Source: Ekhidna sp964289745
Lineage (GTDB): Bacteria > Bacteroidota > Bacteroidia > Cytophagales > Cyclobacteriaceae
Direction of reading: 5' to 3'
Length of the DNA stretch: 64,000 nt
Assembly: GCA_964289745.1 (NCBI GenBank)
Contig: CAXYMM010000001.1
Location: 186,001-250,000, forward strand
How positions within the stretch are numbered: the first letter of the stretch is position 1; the number at the start of each line of letters is the position of its first letter. Made by a program: the position numbers and the translations under genes. Positions 28,730-36,918 of this stretch are shown here, in pieces. Below the pieces are notes generated by a model. That model made no database searches. It had not been told where the DNA came from and was given only the letters and a program-made list of their open reading frames with translations.

Positions 28730-28737
28730 TAAATTTG
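28730..28737 (+). promoter_or_regulatory. Candidate -7 box close to the 83-residue ORF
   Basis: TAAATTTG matches TAnnTTTG but ends only six bases before the ATG at 28744. If used, the transcript would begin at or next to the start codon (leaderless). No -33 TTG is obvious. Confidence 0.3.
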
Positions 28738-28743
28738 CCCTTC

Positions 28744-28995
28744 ATGGATTTTGAAGCATATTTGAAAGCGAAGAACATTGATGCAAAGGCATTCAAAAGT
28801 GGAGATACTAAAACTTTTCAGGCTTGGAAATTTTTATTTGATCAAGTTCATCCAAACAGTTTTACCCAACAAAAACTCTTCCTTATTAATAAGATAAGAA
28901 GGGCATATCAACTCGAAGAAAAAGAAATTGAAAAGACAAAACCAGTCGCTTTAAAGAGGAAGCCCAAGATTAATCCAAAACCCAAATTGAAATAA
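28744..28995 (+). CDS. Small basic protein, function unknown, upstream of kbl
   Basis: An ATG at 28744 gives 83 residues; a longer upstream start is open but would run back into the divergent tdh gene. The N-terminal half looks folded (FQAWKFLFDQVHPNSFTQQKL), and the tail is Lys/Pro-rich (RKPKINPKPKLK), which suggests contact with nucleic acid or ribosomes. The stop codon abuts the kbl ATG with no gap, so the two are translationally linked. I do not recognise a named family. Confidence 0.7.
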   Translation: MDFEAYLKAKNIDAKAFKSGDTKTFQAWKFLFDQVHPNSFTQQKLFLINKIRRAYQLEEKEIEKTKPVALKRKPKINPKPKLK

Positions 28996-30183
28996 ATGTA
29001 TAAGACTTTAAAACCTAGATTAGAAAAAGAAATTGCGGAAGTAAAAGAAGCGGGCCTCTATAAAAAGGAGCGAGTTATTGTCAGCCCGCAAGCGGCAGAA
29101 ATCTCCCTTTCTGATGGAAGTAAGGTTGTTAACTTTTGTGCCAATAATTATTTGGGCCTTTCTTCGCATCCCAAAATTAGAGAAGCGGCAAAAAAAGCCA
29201 TAGATAGTCATGGATTTGGGATGTCATCGGTACGATTTATCTGCGGCACCCAAGACATACATAAAGAGTTAGAAGAAAAAATTTCTTCTTTTCTCGGGAC
29301 TGAAGATACCATTCTATATGCCGCTGCTTTTGACGCAAATGGTGGCGTTTTCGAGCCGCTACTTGGACCTGAAGACGCAATTATTTCCGACTCACTCAAC
29401 CATGCCTCCATCATTGACGGCGTCCGTCTATGCAAAGCGCAGCGCTATCGCTATCAAAATAATGATATGGCTGATCTTGAAAAGCAGCTAGTGGCTGCAA
29501 AAAATACTAAGGTAAAAATCATTGTTACGGATGGTGTTTTCTCCATGGATGGTACCATTGCACAGTTAGATAGAATTTGTGATTTGGCTGATCAGTATCA
29601 AGCACTTGTGATGACGGATGAATGCCACTCTACGGGTTTCATCGGAAAAACCGGAAGAGGAGTCCATGAATATCGCAATTGTATGAACAGGGTAGATATT
29701 ATTACTGGAACCCTTGGAAAAGCTATGGGTGGGGCCTCTGGTGGGTTCACTTCTGGAAAAAAGGGAATCATCGAAATGCTAAGGCAACGTTCACGACCTT
29801 ATCTCTTTTCAAATACGTTGGCACCCTCAATCGTGGGGGCTTCTATAGCAGCAATTGATCTGCTAATGGAAACAACAGAGCTAAGAGACAAGCTGGAAGA
29901 GAATACGAAATACTTTCGAGCTAAAATAACAGAAGCAGGTTTTGACATCAAACCCGGCGAGCATCCGATCACGCCGGTGATGCTGTACGATGCAAAGCTA
30001 TCTCAGCAAATGGCAAACAAACTTTTGGAAAAGGGAATCTATGTAATTGGATTCTACTATCCTGTCGTACCCAAAGAGCAAGCCAGAATTCGGGTTCAAG
30101 TTTCTGCAGTACATGAAAAAAAGCATCTGGATAAAGCAATTAATGCCTTCAAAGAAGTAGGGAAAGAATTGAGAATTATTTAA
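28996..30183 (+). CDS. kbl: 2-amino-3-ketobutyrate coenzyme A ligase (glycine C-acetyltransferase)
   Basis: A 395-residue PLP enzyme of the alpha-oxoamine synthase family that splits 2-amino-3-oxobutyrate with CoA into glycine and acetyl-CoA. The PLP lysine is Lys242 in GTLGKAMGG; TDECHSTGFIGKTGRG holds the Asp and His that contact the cofactor; NFCANNYLGLSSHP is the family N-terminal signature. The start directly follows the small ORF's stop. It completes threonine degradation with tdh and feeds glycine to the cleavage system represented here by gcvH. It overlaps cdaA tail to tail by four bases. Confidence 0.95.
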   Translation: MYKTLKPRLEKEIAEVKEAGLYKKERVIVSPQAAEISLSDGSKVVNFCANNYLGLSSHPKIREAAKKAIDSHGFGMSSVRFICGTQDIHKELEEKISSFLGTEDTILYAAAFDANGGVFEPLLGPEDAIISDSLNHASIIDGVRLCKAQRYRYQNNDMADLEKQLVAAKNTKVKIIVTDGVFSMDGTIAQLDRICDLADQYQALVMTDECHSTGFIGKTGRGVHEYRNCMNRVDIITGTLGKAMGGASGGFTSGKKGIIEMLRQRSRPYLFSNTLAPSIVGASIAAIDLLMETTELRDKLEENTKYFRAKITEAGFDIKPGEHPITPVMLYDAKLSQQMANKLLEKGIYVIGFYYPVVPKEQARIRVQVSAVHEKKHLDKAINAFKEVGKELRII

Positions 30184-31040
30184 GCGAGCTCCTCTTTTAA
30201 TTGAGGTTCTGGTAGACTCGCTGAGTCCGCTTTCTTGACCTCTTTTGGTTCGTTCAGGTATTTATTGATCTGCTTTCGGAGTTCTTGTGCAGAGATATTA
30301 TGGTTTACTTCTCCATTTTGCATGATCGAAATTTGTCCTGTTTCTTCTGAAACGACGATCACTAATGTCTCTGTATTTTCAGACATGCCCAAGCCAGCTC
30401 TATGCCTTAGCCCATATTGTGCACCCAACTCTTGTTCGGATACGGGTAAAATACAACGAGCTGCTACGATTCTGTTCTTATAAACTAATACTGCTCCATC
30501 GTGAAGGGGGCTGTACTTATTAAAAATCGCAAGGAGCAACCTTTTGGAAAGCAGGGAGTCCATCTCATCGCCAGATTCTGCGTAAAACTTTAAGGGTGAA
30601 TTGGACGAAAGCACGATCAGCGCACCAGTGCTAGCCCCTGCCAAAAACTTTACTGCTTCTATCATTGGAATGATGTTAAATCTAGTATTTCTTCCATTCT
30701 GAGACCAAAATCGAATAATTTTAATCAATTTTCCTTTCTCGAAAATATTCGTTCTACCAAGCATTATGAGGAATTTACGTATCTCTTGCTGAAAGAGGAT
30801 AATCGCAGCTAAAACACCCACTCCCATAAATTGCCCTAAAATAGTACTGAGTAGCTCCATCTGAAGTGCTTTTACCACTAGGTACAAAAGATAAAGCAAC
30901 AGAAACCCCATAAACACCTTAATCGCAACACTGCCTTGTAAAAGCTTATAGAGCTGAGCTAAAAGCACCGCTACTAATACGATATCTAGAAAATCTTTGA
31001 ATCCAAAGTCTAAAAACCCTATTTTAAAAAGTAAAATCAC
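30180..31040 (-). CDS. cdaA: Diadenylate cyclase CdaA
   Basis: A 286-residue enzyme that makes cyclic di-AMP from two ATP. Three N-terminal membrane helices (about 15-90) are followed by the DAC domain with DGA (181-183) and RHR (212-214), both required for catalysis, and the family segment LGAQYGLRHRAGLG. A short charged tail follows. It overlaps folP by four bases, so the pair is translationally coupled. No CdaR regulator or GlmM gene is next to it, unlike Firmicutes. c-di-AMP in other bacteria controls potassium and wall homeostasis; targets here are unknown. Confidence 0.94.
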   Translation of the reverse strand: MILLFKIGFLDFGFKDFLDIVLVAVLLAQLYKLLQGSVAIKVFMGFLLLYLLYLVVKALQMELLSTILGQFMGVGVLAAIILFQQEIRKFLIMLGRTNIFEKGKLIKIIRFWSQNGRNTRFNIIPMIEAVKFLAGASTGALIVLSSNSPLKFYAESGDEMDSLLSKRLLLAIFNKYSPLHDGAVLVYKNRIVAARCILPVSEQELGAQYGLRHRAGLGMSENTETLVIVVSEETGQISIMQNGEVNHNISAQELRKQINKYLNEPKEVKKADSASLPEPQLKEELA

Positions 31041-31870
31041 TTAATCTGTTCAAATAATTTTATAACCTCCCTTGCTTCCTTCACATCGTGAACTCGGAGA
31101 ATATTTGCTCCTTTATCCAAAGCTAAAGTATTTAGCGCAGTAGTCCCATTTAATGCCTCATCGGCACTCACCCCCAACGTTTTCCAAATCATCGATTTCC
31201 TAGAAACCCCTATTAAAAGAGGGCATTCCAGACTTTTGAAGTGCGAGAGGTTCTTCAAAAGCTCGAAGCTTTGCGCAGGACTTTTAGCAAACCCAAAGCC
31301 TGGATCTATAATGACATCTTTTATGCCAAATTCGTTGCACCGATGAATAAACTTTGAAAAATAATGTATAACATCAACTGGCAAATTGTTGTAGCTCGCA
31401 AATTGGCACATAGTTTTGGGAGTCCCCTTCATATGCATGCCAATATAAGGAACTTTTAACTTCGCAATAGTTCGAAGCATTTTTTCATCTAATCGACCAG
31501 CTGAAATATCGTTGATAATATGAGCACCAGCTGCAATTGACTGTTCCGCCACTCCAGATCTGAAAGTGTCGATAGAAAGAAAAATACCTGGAAATTCTTG
31601 GCTTATTTTTTCAATTGGTTTCAATACCCTTTCGAGTTCTTCCCCTTCTGAAATATCATCGGCACCAGGCCTAGAAGAGTACCCACCTATATCCAGTATA
31701 TCTACACCTTCAGCAACCATTCCCTCTACTGTTTTTAAAATATCATCGATCGTTTGCTTTCGGCTACCTGAAAAAAAGGAGTCAGGAGTTACGTTGATAA
31801 TTCCCATCACCTTTGGAGATGAAAAATCAACTAATTGTCCTTCAATATTGATAGTAAGATTGGAATTCAA
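31037..31870 (-). CDS. folP: Dihydropteroate synthase
   Basis: A 277-residue enzyme of folate synthesis joining para-aminobenzoate to the pterin pyrophosphate. All family motifs are visible: MGIINVTPDSFF, DIGGYSSRPGA, SIDTFR, IINDISAG, DPGFGFAKS, LIGVSRKS and RVHDV. The start is TTG, with no upstream in-frame ATG in the 31-base gap to the divergent DUF1599 gene; a start at Met22 would clip the first strand, so TTG is preferred. It is coupled to cdaA. Confidence 0.95.
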   Translation of the reverse strand: MNSNLTINIEGQLVDFSSPKVMGIINVTPDSFFSGSRKQTIDDILKTVEGMVAEGVDILDIGGYSSRPGADDISEGEELERVLKPIEKISQEFPGIFLSIDTFRSGVAEQSIAAGAHIINDISAGRLDEKMLRTIAKLKVPYIGMHMKGTPKTMCQFASYNNLPVDVIHYFSKFIHRCNEFGIKDVIIDPGFGFAKSPAQSFELLKNLSHFKSLECPLLIGVSRKSMIWKTLGVSADEALNGTTALNTLALDKGANILRVHDVKEAREVIKLFEQIK

Positions 31871-31901
31871 TGGATTAGATTTGCTTATGAAGTAAAATTA
31901 C

Positions 31902-32444
31902 ATGAGAGCGCAGACAGAGCAACAATACGTACGGATCATTTCTGATTGCAAGTCTCTTTTTGAAAAGAAAACGAAAGATTATGGCACTGCTTGGCGTATT
32001 CTAAGGCTTCCCTCTATTACGGATCAAATCTTTATCAAAGCCCAACGAATCCGATCTATTCAGGATAAAGGTAAAAATAAAGTTGGGGAAGCTATTCAGA
32101 ACGAGTTCATCGGGATTATCAACTATTGCATAATTGCCATGATGCAGATACAGCTAATCGATAGCGATGAAATGGAGATTCCTTATGATGAACTAATACC
32201 TATGTATGACCAAATATCAAAAAGTACCATGGAGCTTTTGTCTGCAAAAAACCATGACTATGATGAGGCATGGAGAGATATGCGTGTCAATTCAATGACT
32301 GATATAATTTTGATGAAACTGATGCGAGTGAAACAAATAGAGGACAATGCAGGGGAAACGCTCGTATCGGAAGGAGTAGATGCTAATTATCAAGATATGA
32401 TTAATTATTCTGTTTTTTGTCTTATAAAGTTAAATGAGCTATGA
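31902..32444 (+). CDS. DUF1599 protein with an internal domain duplication
   Basis: A 180-residue protein made of two related halves. The first (about 15-85) has KKTKDYGTAWRILRLPSITD and IINYCIIAMMQ; the second (about 110-178) has AKNHDYDEAWRDMRVNSMTD and MINYSVFCLIKL. The shared pattern is K..DY..AWR..R..S.TD..., then INY. This is the DUF1599 family, described elsewhere as a nucleotide-modification-associated domain, but its activity in this setting is not established. It overlaps the next gene by four bases and is divergent from folP. Confidence 0.85.
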   Translation: MRAQTEQQYVRIISDCKSLFEKKTKDYGTAWRILRLPSITDQIFIKAQRIRSIQDKGKNKVGEAIQNEFIGIINYCIIAMMQIQLIDSDEMEIPYDELIPMYDQISKSTMELLSAKNHDYDEAWRDMRVNSMTDIILMKLMRVKQIEDNAGETLVSEGVDANYQDMINYSVFCLIKLNEL

Positions 32445-33547
32445 AAATCATTCGAGAATTTTCCAGATACGCAGTAGGAGCTTTATTTATTTTTTCTGGG
32501 ATCATCAAAGTAAATGACCCAGTGGGTACTCAAATCAAACTAACCGAATACTTTGAGGTCTTTGCCTCGGATATTGCACCTTTTTTTGGATGGTTTGTGC
32601 CTGCTACACTTTTTCTGAGCGTATTCCTCTCTGTATTAGAAGTTGTGCTTGGAGTAGCATTAATTATATGTTACCGAATCCGAATTGTGGCATGGATACT
32701 ACTTGCCATGATCATATTCTTTACTTTCCTCACCTTCTACTCGGCATACTTCAATAAGGTAACGGACTGTGGCTGTTTTGGTGATGCCATAAAATTGACT
32801 CCTTGGCAATCATTCTATAAAGACATTATTTTACTTGCTTTGATAGCGGTTATTTTCTGGCAAAAAGATCACTATCAACCCCTCCTTATGAGTTGGTTGA
32901 ACGGTTACTTTGGTGAAATAAAAGTCATCGGGTCGGCTGTTTTAATGACAAGTTTTGCCCTCTATTCCATAAACCATCTACCCTTCATTGACTTCAGAGC
33001 TTACAAACGGGGGAGTCACCTCCCTTCTTTGATGAAAAACTCTGAGCCACTGCGATATCAATACATTTTAGAGAAAGATGGAAAAATGTTTGAGTTTGAA
33101 AAGTACCCCTCTGAGTCTGGATACACATACATTGATTCAAAATTGATAAACCCTGAAGCCGAGGCAAAGATTACAGATTTAGATGTCTGGAAAAACGATA
33201 CCGATTTTACAAATGAACTTTTATCTGGCAATAAGCTTATAATTATTATTCATCAGGCAGAAAAGGCTTCCCTAAAAGAAATAGATCGTATTCGCAACAT
33301 CACTTTCCAAAATCTAAATTTTGAAACCTGGATTCTTACTTCCTCTGGGTATGAAATTTTTGAAGCTTTCAGACATAAGCATCAACTTGCGGCCCCATAC
33401 TTTTTTGCCGATGCTACCGTTCTGAAAACCATGGTTAGGTCTAATCCTGGTATGATCCTATTGAGGGATGGGACTGTTCTGGATAAATGGCACTATAATG
33501 ACTCCCCACGTGCAGATGAAGTGGTGGAAATTTTGAATCGAAAGTGA
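32441..33547 (+). CDS. DoxX-like membrane protein with C-terminal soluble domain (BT_3928 type)
   Basis: A 368-residue protein. Residues 1-140 hold four membrane helices of the DoxX/MauE kind and the Cys motif TDCGCFGDA, which in MauE-like proteins suggests thiol redox chemistry. A fifth hydrophobic segment (about 155-175) leads to a C-terminal domain (about 190-368) that may be thioredoxin-like but lacks a CxxC. It is linked to DUF1599 upstream and aroK downstream by four-base overlaps. Function unknown; a role in periplasmic redox is inferred only. Confidence 0.8.
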   Translation: MKIIREFSRYAVGALFIFSGIIKVNDPVGTQIKLTEYFEVFASDIAPFFGWFVPATLFLSVFLSVLEVVLGVALIICYRIRIVAWILLAMIIFFTFLTFYSAYFNKVTDCGCFGDAIKLTPWQSFYKDIILLALIAVIFWQKDHYQPLLMSWLNGYFGEIKVIGSAVLMTSFALYSINHLPFIDFRAYKRGSHLPSLMKNSEPLRYQYILEKDGKMFEFEKYPSESGYTYIDSKLINPEAEAKITDLDVWKNDTDFTNELLSGNKLIIIIHQAEKASLKEIDRIRNITFQNLNFETWILTSSGYEIFEAFRHKHQLAAPYFFADATVLKTMVRSNPGMILLRDGTVLDKWHYNDSPRADEVVEILNRK

Positions 33548-34014
33548 ATCGAAAAATATTTCTGATAGGGCTTCCCGGAACTGGAAAAACGACCCTTGGT
33601 CGAGAACTAGCCAAAAAATTGAATACCCAGTTTGTCGACTTAGATAAAGAAATTGAACTGGAGGTCAAGCAGTCCATCCGTTTCATTTTCGCAGAAAAAG
33701 GAGAGAATCATTTTAGAAATCTGGAAAATCGACAGTTGAATCAAGTTATTGAACAAGTGCCAGCATTTGTTTTAGCTACTGGAGGGGGTACTCCATGTTT
33801 CTTCAATAATATGGATGTGATGAATAAGAGCGGGGAAACAATATTTATCAATACTCCAATCAGTGAAATCAAAAAACGAGTTCAGCAAGACAGTTCGAGA
33901 CCTCTTTTAAATTCGAACTCACTTCAAACACTTTTTGAAAAAAGAGAAGAATTTTACCTGAGAGCACACCATCAGATTACTACTGCCTCCGACCTTTTTG
34001 AGTTGTTCAGCTAA
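33544..34014 (+). CDS. aroK: Shikimate kinase
   Basis: A 156-residue kinase that phosphorylates shikimate with ATP in the aromatic amino acid pathway. Walker A is GLPGTGKTTLG, the shikimate-binding Asp lies in FVDLDKEIE, and ATGGGTPCF and the lid Arg in SSRPLL are in place. It is slightly shorter than the usual 170 residues at the C-terminus. The GTG start overlaps the preceding stop (GTGA). It overlaps the porin gene tail to tail by four bases. Confidence 0.93.
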   Translation: MNRKIFLIGLPGTGKTTLGRELAKKLNTQFVDLDKEIELEVKQSIRFIFAEKGENHFRNLENRQLNQVIEQVPAFVLATGGGTPCFFNNMDVMNKSGETIFINTPISEIKKRVQQDSSRPLLNSNSLQTLFEKREEFYLRAHHQITTASDLFELFS

Positions 34015-35516
34015 AAATTGATTCCAAAAGTCGCCGTAACGGCTATATTTCCAATGTCGGAAACCGCTACTGGTTGATTTTCAGAGATAAAATATGGGAA
34101 GTACTGAATAGACCTCTCACTACTTACCGCCACAAAATCCACAAAATAGTCTGAAGTTCTATACCCCAGCCCAAAGGTGATATTTGTTGTCTTATCAAAG
34201 TCGTTATCAGCATAAGGGCTTGGAAAAAGAGCATATCCAGCTCGTAGCATAAACTGCTGGATTCTATATTCACCTCCCACCCTAACATTCAAAACAGAAG
34301 AATATACATTTTTGATTGCACGATTATCGGCGGAAGGAGAAAAATCATTGGTATTAATGATCATATCGGAATAGTTGACCCATTCTATATCTCCCGTTAA
34401 AAATCCGCTCTTTCCAATAAAGAGCGTGGCTCCTGCACCTAGTCGGGAGGGTGTTCGTAAGTTATAGCTGGATACAAACAATGCACTTTTGTATGGATCT
34501 ATATCGCTAATATCTTTTCCATCCTCGCTTTTACTCCCACTAAGCCAGTCGGCATCTACATCCAAGAATGATTTCTCATCGAACGATAAAAAGCTCGGCG
34601 AAGTATAAGAAACTCCAATTGTAATAAAGGGTATAAGTCTGGCAATAGCACCTAAGTTAAAATTGATACCCGTCCCTTCTGTTTTAAGATCATCCACAAC
34701 AGAAAAAGACCTTAAAGAAGGATCGGCTACAGGCAGTTCATAGTAGGTTTTCCGCTGACGATAATTTAGAAACTGCAACCCTATTCCGCCACCAAAATAG
34801 AATCGATCGTCGTAATTTCCACCCCAAGCAATATTCAATTGGTAGTGATACCCTTTATCTACTAATGTTTCATTTTGGACTGATGCGCCTTCAAATTCTG
34901 AAAAGTATCTAAGAATATTTTCATTCTCGTCTACATCTTGCGAAATGAGGTATTGATCAAAAGCAGCAAAAGATGTCTCATCTAGGTTGTCTGAGTTGAG
35001 CACACCCGCATTGATCGCAAGTGCATCCGTTAGACTATTGTCACGATTCTCTCCTTCATAAAAACGTTTTAATTTATAGTTTCCTGCTCTATTGATCGAA
35101 ATCGCCAAGGAACCTCCCTTAAACTCATCATTAGTAAATCGTCCTTTGTTCCAATTGATCACCGCACCAACATTAGCAAAGTTGAAACTATTTGCAAATA
35201 GCTCATTACTCCTTCCTAAGTTGTTTGCACCTATTGAAAAATCCGTCTCAACATTGGAAAAATTAAGAGTGGGAGAAAGCGTAAAAGTACTTTTATTAAA
35301 GAACCCTAATCCAGCTGGGTTTGATACAGCCGAGCTAATATCCCCTCCTAAAGAAACGGAAGCCCCTCCGATAGATTGCATTCTGGAGGTACTGCCGAGG
35401 CTGTAATTGGATCGGCTAAACCTCAATGCATCTTCGAAGTATCCTATGGCATCTACCTGTCCAAACCCTACCATCGTTAAAGATACGTATGTGAGTATAA
35501 AGGCGACTTTTTTCAT
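34011..35516 (-). CDS. OmpP1/FadL-like outer-membrane porin
   Basis: The preferred start is ATG at 35516, giving 501 residues with a signal peptide (MKKVAFILTYVSLTMVGFGQ). The N-terminal region SMQSIGGASVSLGGDISSAVSNPAGLGFF-like (SVSLGGDISSAVSNPAG) is the plug motif of FadL-type hydrophobic-compound channels. The rest alternates aromatic and polar residues as in an outer-membrane beta barrel and ends in a phenylalanine (FGINF). The substrate is unknown. It begins eight bases after the stop of the Ser/Arg-rich secreted protein and is likely co-transcribed with it. Confidence 0.85.
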   Translation of the reverse strand: MKKVAFILTYVSLTMVGFGQVDAIGYFEDALRFSRSNYSLGSTSRMQSIGGASVSLGGDISSAVSNPAGLGFFNKSTFTLSPTLNFSNVETDFSIGANNLGRSNELFANSFNFANVGAVINWNKGRFTNDEFKGGSLAISINRAGNYKLKRFYEGENRDNSLTDALAINAGVLNSDNLDETSFAAFDQYLISQDVDENENILRYFSEFEGASVQNETLVDKGYHYQLNIAWGGNYDDRFYFGGGIGLQFLNYRQRKTYYELPVADPSLRSFSVVDDLKTEGTGINFNLGAIARLIPFITIGVSYTSPSFLSFDEKSFLDVDADWLSGSKSEDGKDISDIDPYKSALFVSSYNLRTPSRLGAGATLFIGKSGFLTGDIEWVNYSDMIINTNDFSPSADNRAIKNVYSSVLNVRVGGEYRIQQFMLRAGYALFPSPYADNDFDKTTNITFGLGYRTSDYFVDFVAVSSERSIQYFPYFISENQPVAVSDIGNIAVTATFGINF

Positions 35517-35523
35517 TATAATA

Positions 35524-36792
35524 TTAATTTCTTCCTCTTGAACCTGATCTGCCACTAGACCTTGAGGGAGGTCTGCTTCTGGATGAACCCGATCTTACCG
35601 AACCAGATTGCCTAGAAGAACTGCGAGATGAACCCGATCTTATCGAACCAGATTGCCTAGAAGAACTACGAGATGAACCCGATCTAACAGAGGTAGACCT
35701 TCCCGCAGAACTTCGTGGAGACCTAGGTCTTATTGTTCCTGAGTGTCTACTGCTTCTATTGGATCGATATGCACTATTTTTTGATGAATTCGAGGAGCTT
35801 CCCCCTTGTCTAATTCGAGCATTGGGATCGCTTATCGAACGCCTTGCATTGGTGTTGGTGGCACTCCTAGCGTTCATAGACGATGATCTGCTGTTTCTTG
35901 ATCGGTCATAATACCTACTTTGCAGCCTTGAATACCGTGAAGATTTTCCTCCAATATTGGATGATAAGGATCTTGTTGTGTTAGTAGACCTACCCGATGA
36001 AGAAACAGGTCCTCCTCTAACATTACGAGCACCCCTTACTATTTTTCTTCTGTAGCGTGTATCACGTGTATTATTTACTACGTATATGGGTCTGCCATAC
36101 CCCCCCCATCTGGGCCTGCACCATGCGTTTCGACTCCGACCCCAATTGTTCCAACCAAAACCAACATTCCAACCCCAAGCAGAACCATAGAAAGGATCAT
36201 AAAACCAAGGATTCCAGAATGGATCATACCAGCTACTTTGACCATACGAAACATTCCAAAAATTTCCTCCCCAATTGTTCCAGCCAAATCCCAAGTTCCA
36301 CCTAGGTCTATTCCAGTTGTTCCAACCAGCATCACCATAGTAATTATTAATTACAACGGGTTCATTCTGATATGAATCGATTGGGTTGCTGTTGTTTTCA
36401 TTCTGAAAAGCGGTTTGTGGCGTATTCGAAATGGAAGAGTTGGAAGGTGTCGAAAAGTTTGAACTAGTATAATACTCGATGGTTTTCTTTGGCTTATAGT
36501 CATCAACGGGTTTTAGCCTAGCACTACCTGAAAAATCTTCAAGAAGAGGTTCTCTATCATATTGTTTGCCTAAAAAAGAAGTTGGCTTAAAATTTTCATC
36601 AATTTCGGCAGAACGCAGAATACCCGTATTTGCATTATCCTGTGGCAAACTGTATGTTTCTCGAACCCAAGAGGTTTTTTGCTTTTCTCTATCCGATTTA
36701 TTGAAGTAGAGATCGTCATATTCTTGTGTGTATCCTTCAAGATATGAGAACAAAAAGGTAACCGCTAAAGTAATTTTAATAAACTGTTTCAT
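35524..36792 (-). CDS. Secreted Trp/Gly- and Ser/Arg-rich low-complexity protein
   Basis: A 422-residue protein with a signal peptide (MKQFIKITLAVTFLFSYLEG). The middle (about 150-235) is packed with Trp, Asn, Gly and Tyr, with WNNWG or WNNWN recurring. The C-terminal 180 residues are dominated by Ser, Arg, Gly and Asn and strongly basic, ending in two full copies and one partial copy of a 15-residue repeat, GSSRSSSRQSGS(I/V)RS. No known domain or type IX sorting domain is visible. It could bind polyanions such as extracellular DNA or polysaccharide, or act as a matrix protein; that is inference. It lies upstream of a FadL-like porin. Confidence 0.75.
   Translation of the reverse strand: MKQFIKITLAVTFLFSYLEGYTQEYDDLYFNKSDREKQKTSWVRETYSLPQDNANTGILRSAEIDENFKPTSFLGKQYDREPLLEDFSGSARLKPVDDYKPKKTIEYYTSSNFSTPSNSSISNTPQTAFQNENNSNPIDSYQNEPVVINNYYGDAGWNNWNRPRWNLGFGWNNWGGNFWNVSYGQSSWYDPFWNPWFYDPFYGSAWGWNVGFGWNNWGRSRNAWCRPRWGGYGRPIYVVNNTRDTRYRRKIVRGARNVRGGPVSSSGRSTNTTRSLSSNIGGKSSRYSRLQSRYYDRSRNSRSSSMNARSATNTNARRSISDPNARIRQGGSSSNSSKNSAYRSNRSSRHSGTIRPRSPRSSAGRSTSVRSGSSRSSSRQSGSIRSGSSRSSSRQSGSVRSGSSRSRPPSRSSGRSGSRGRN
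35582..35690 (-). repeat. 45-bp tandem repeat inside the Ser/Arg-rich gene
   Basis: Two copies starting at 35582 and 35627 and a partial third at 35672 have a period of exactly 45 bases and are nearly identical; the first two differ at about two positions. Because 45 is a multiple of three, copy-number change would not break the frame. Near-identity at the DNA level points to recent duplication. Confidence 0.85.
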
Positions 36793-36852
36793 AACTCCCT
36801 ACTTTTAAGTTTAAATAACAAATCATCTTCTCGGTCTGTTCGCCTCCTCGGC

Positions 36853-36860
36853 TATATTTG
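36853..36860 (+). promoter_or_regulatory. Candidate -7 promoter box for proS-nfeD-floA
   Basis: TATATTTG fits TAnnTTTG and lies 58 bases before the proS ATG in the 126-base gap between divergent genes. No strict -33 TTG is found at 19 bases. Confidence 0.42.
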
Positions 36861-36918
36861 CAAACTTTAAAGATTTAAAATATGATAGCAAACTCTATAC
36901 CAAAAGTATATAACACCT

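Noticed and set aside
35582..35690. Short direct repeats as a possible CRISPR array
   Set aside because: The copies abut without unique spacers, have a 45-base period and lie in frame within a coding region; no cas genes are near.
36057..36338. Frames on both strands within the Trp/Gly-rich region
   Set aside because: They are alternative readings of the low-complexity DNA of the secreted protein gene and lack independent support.
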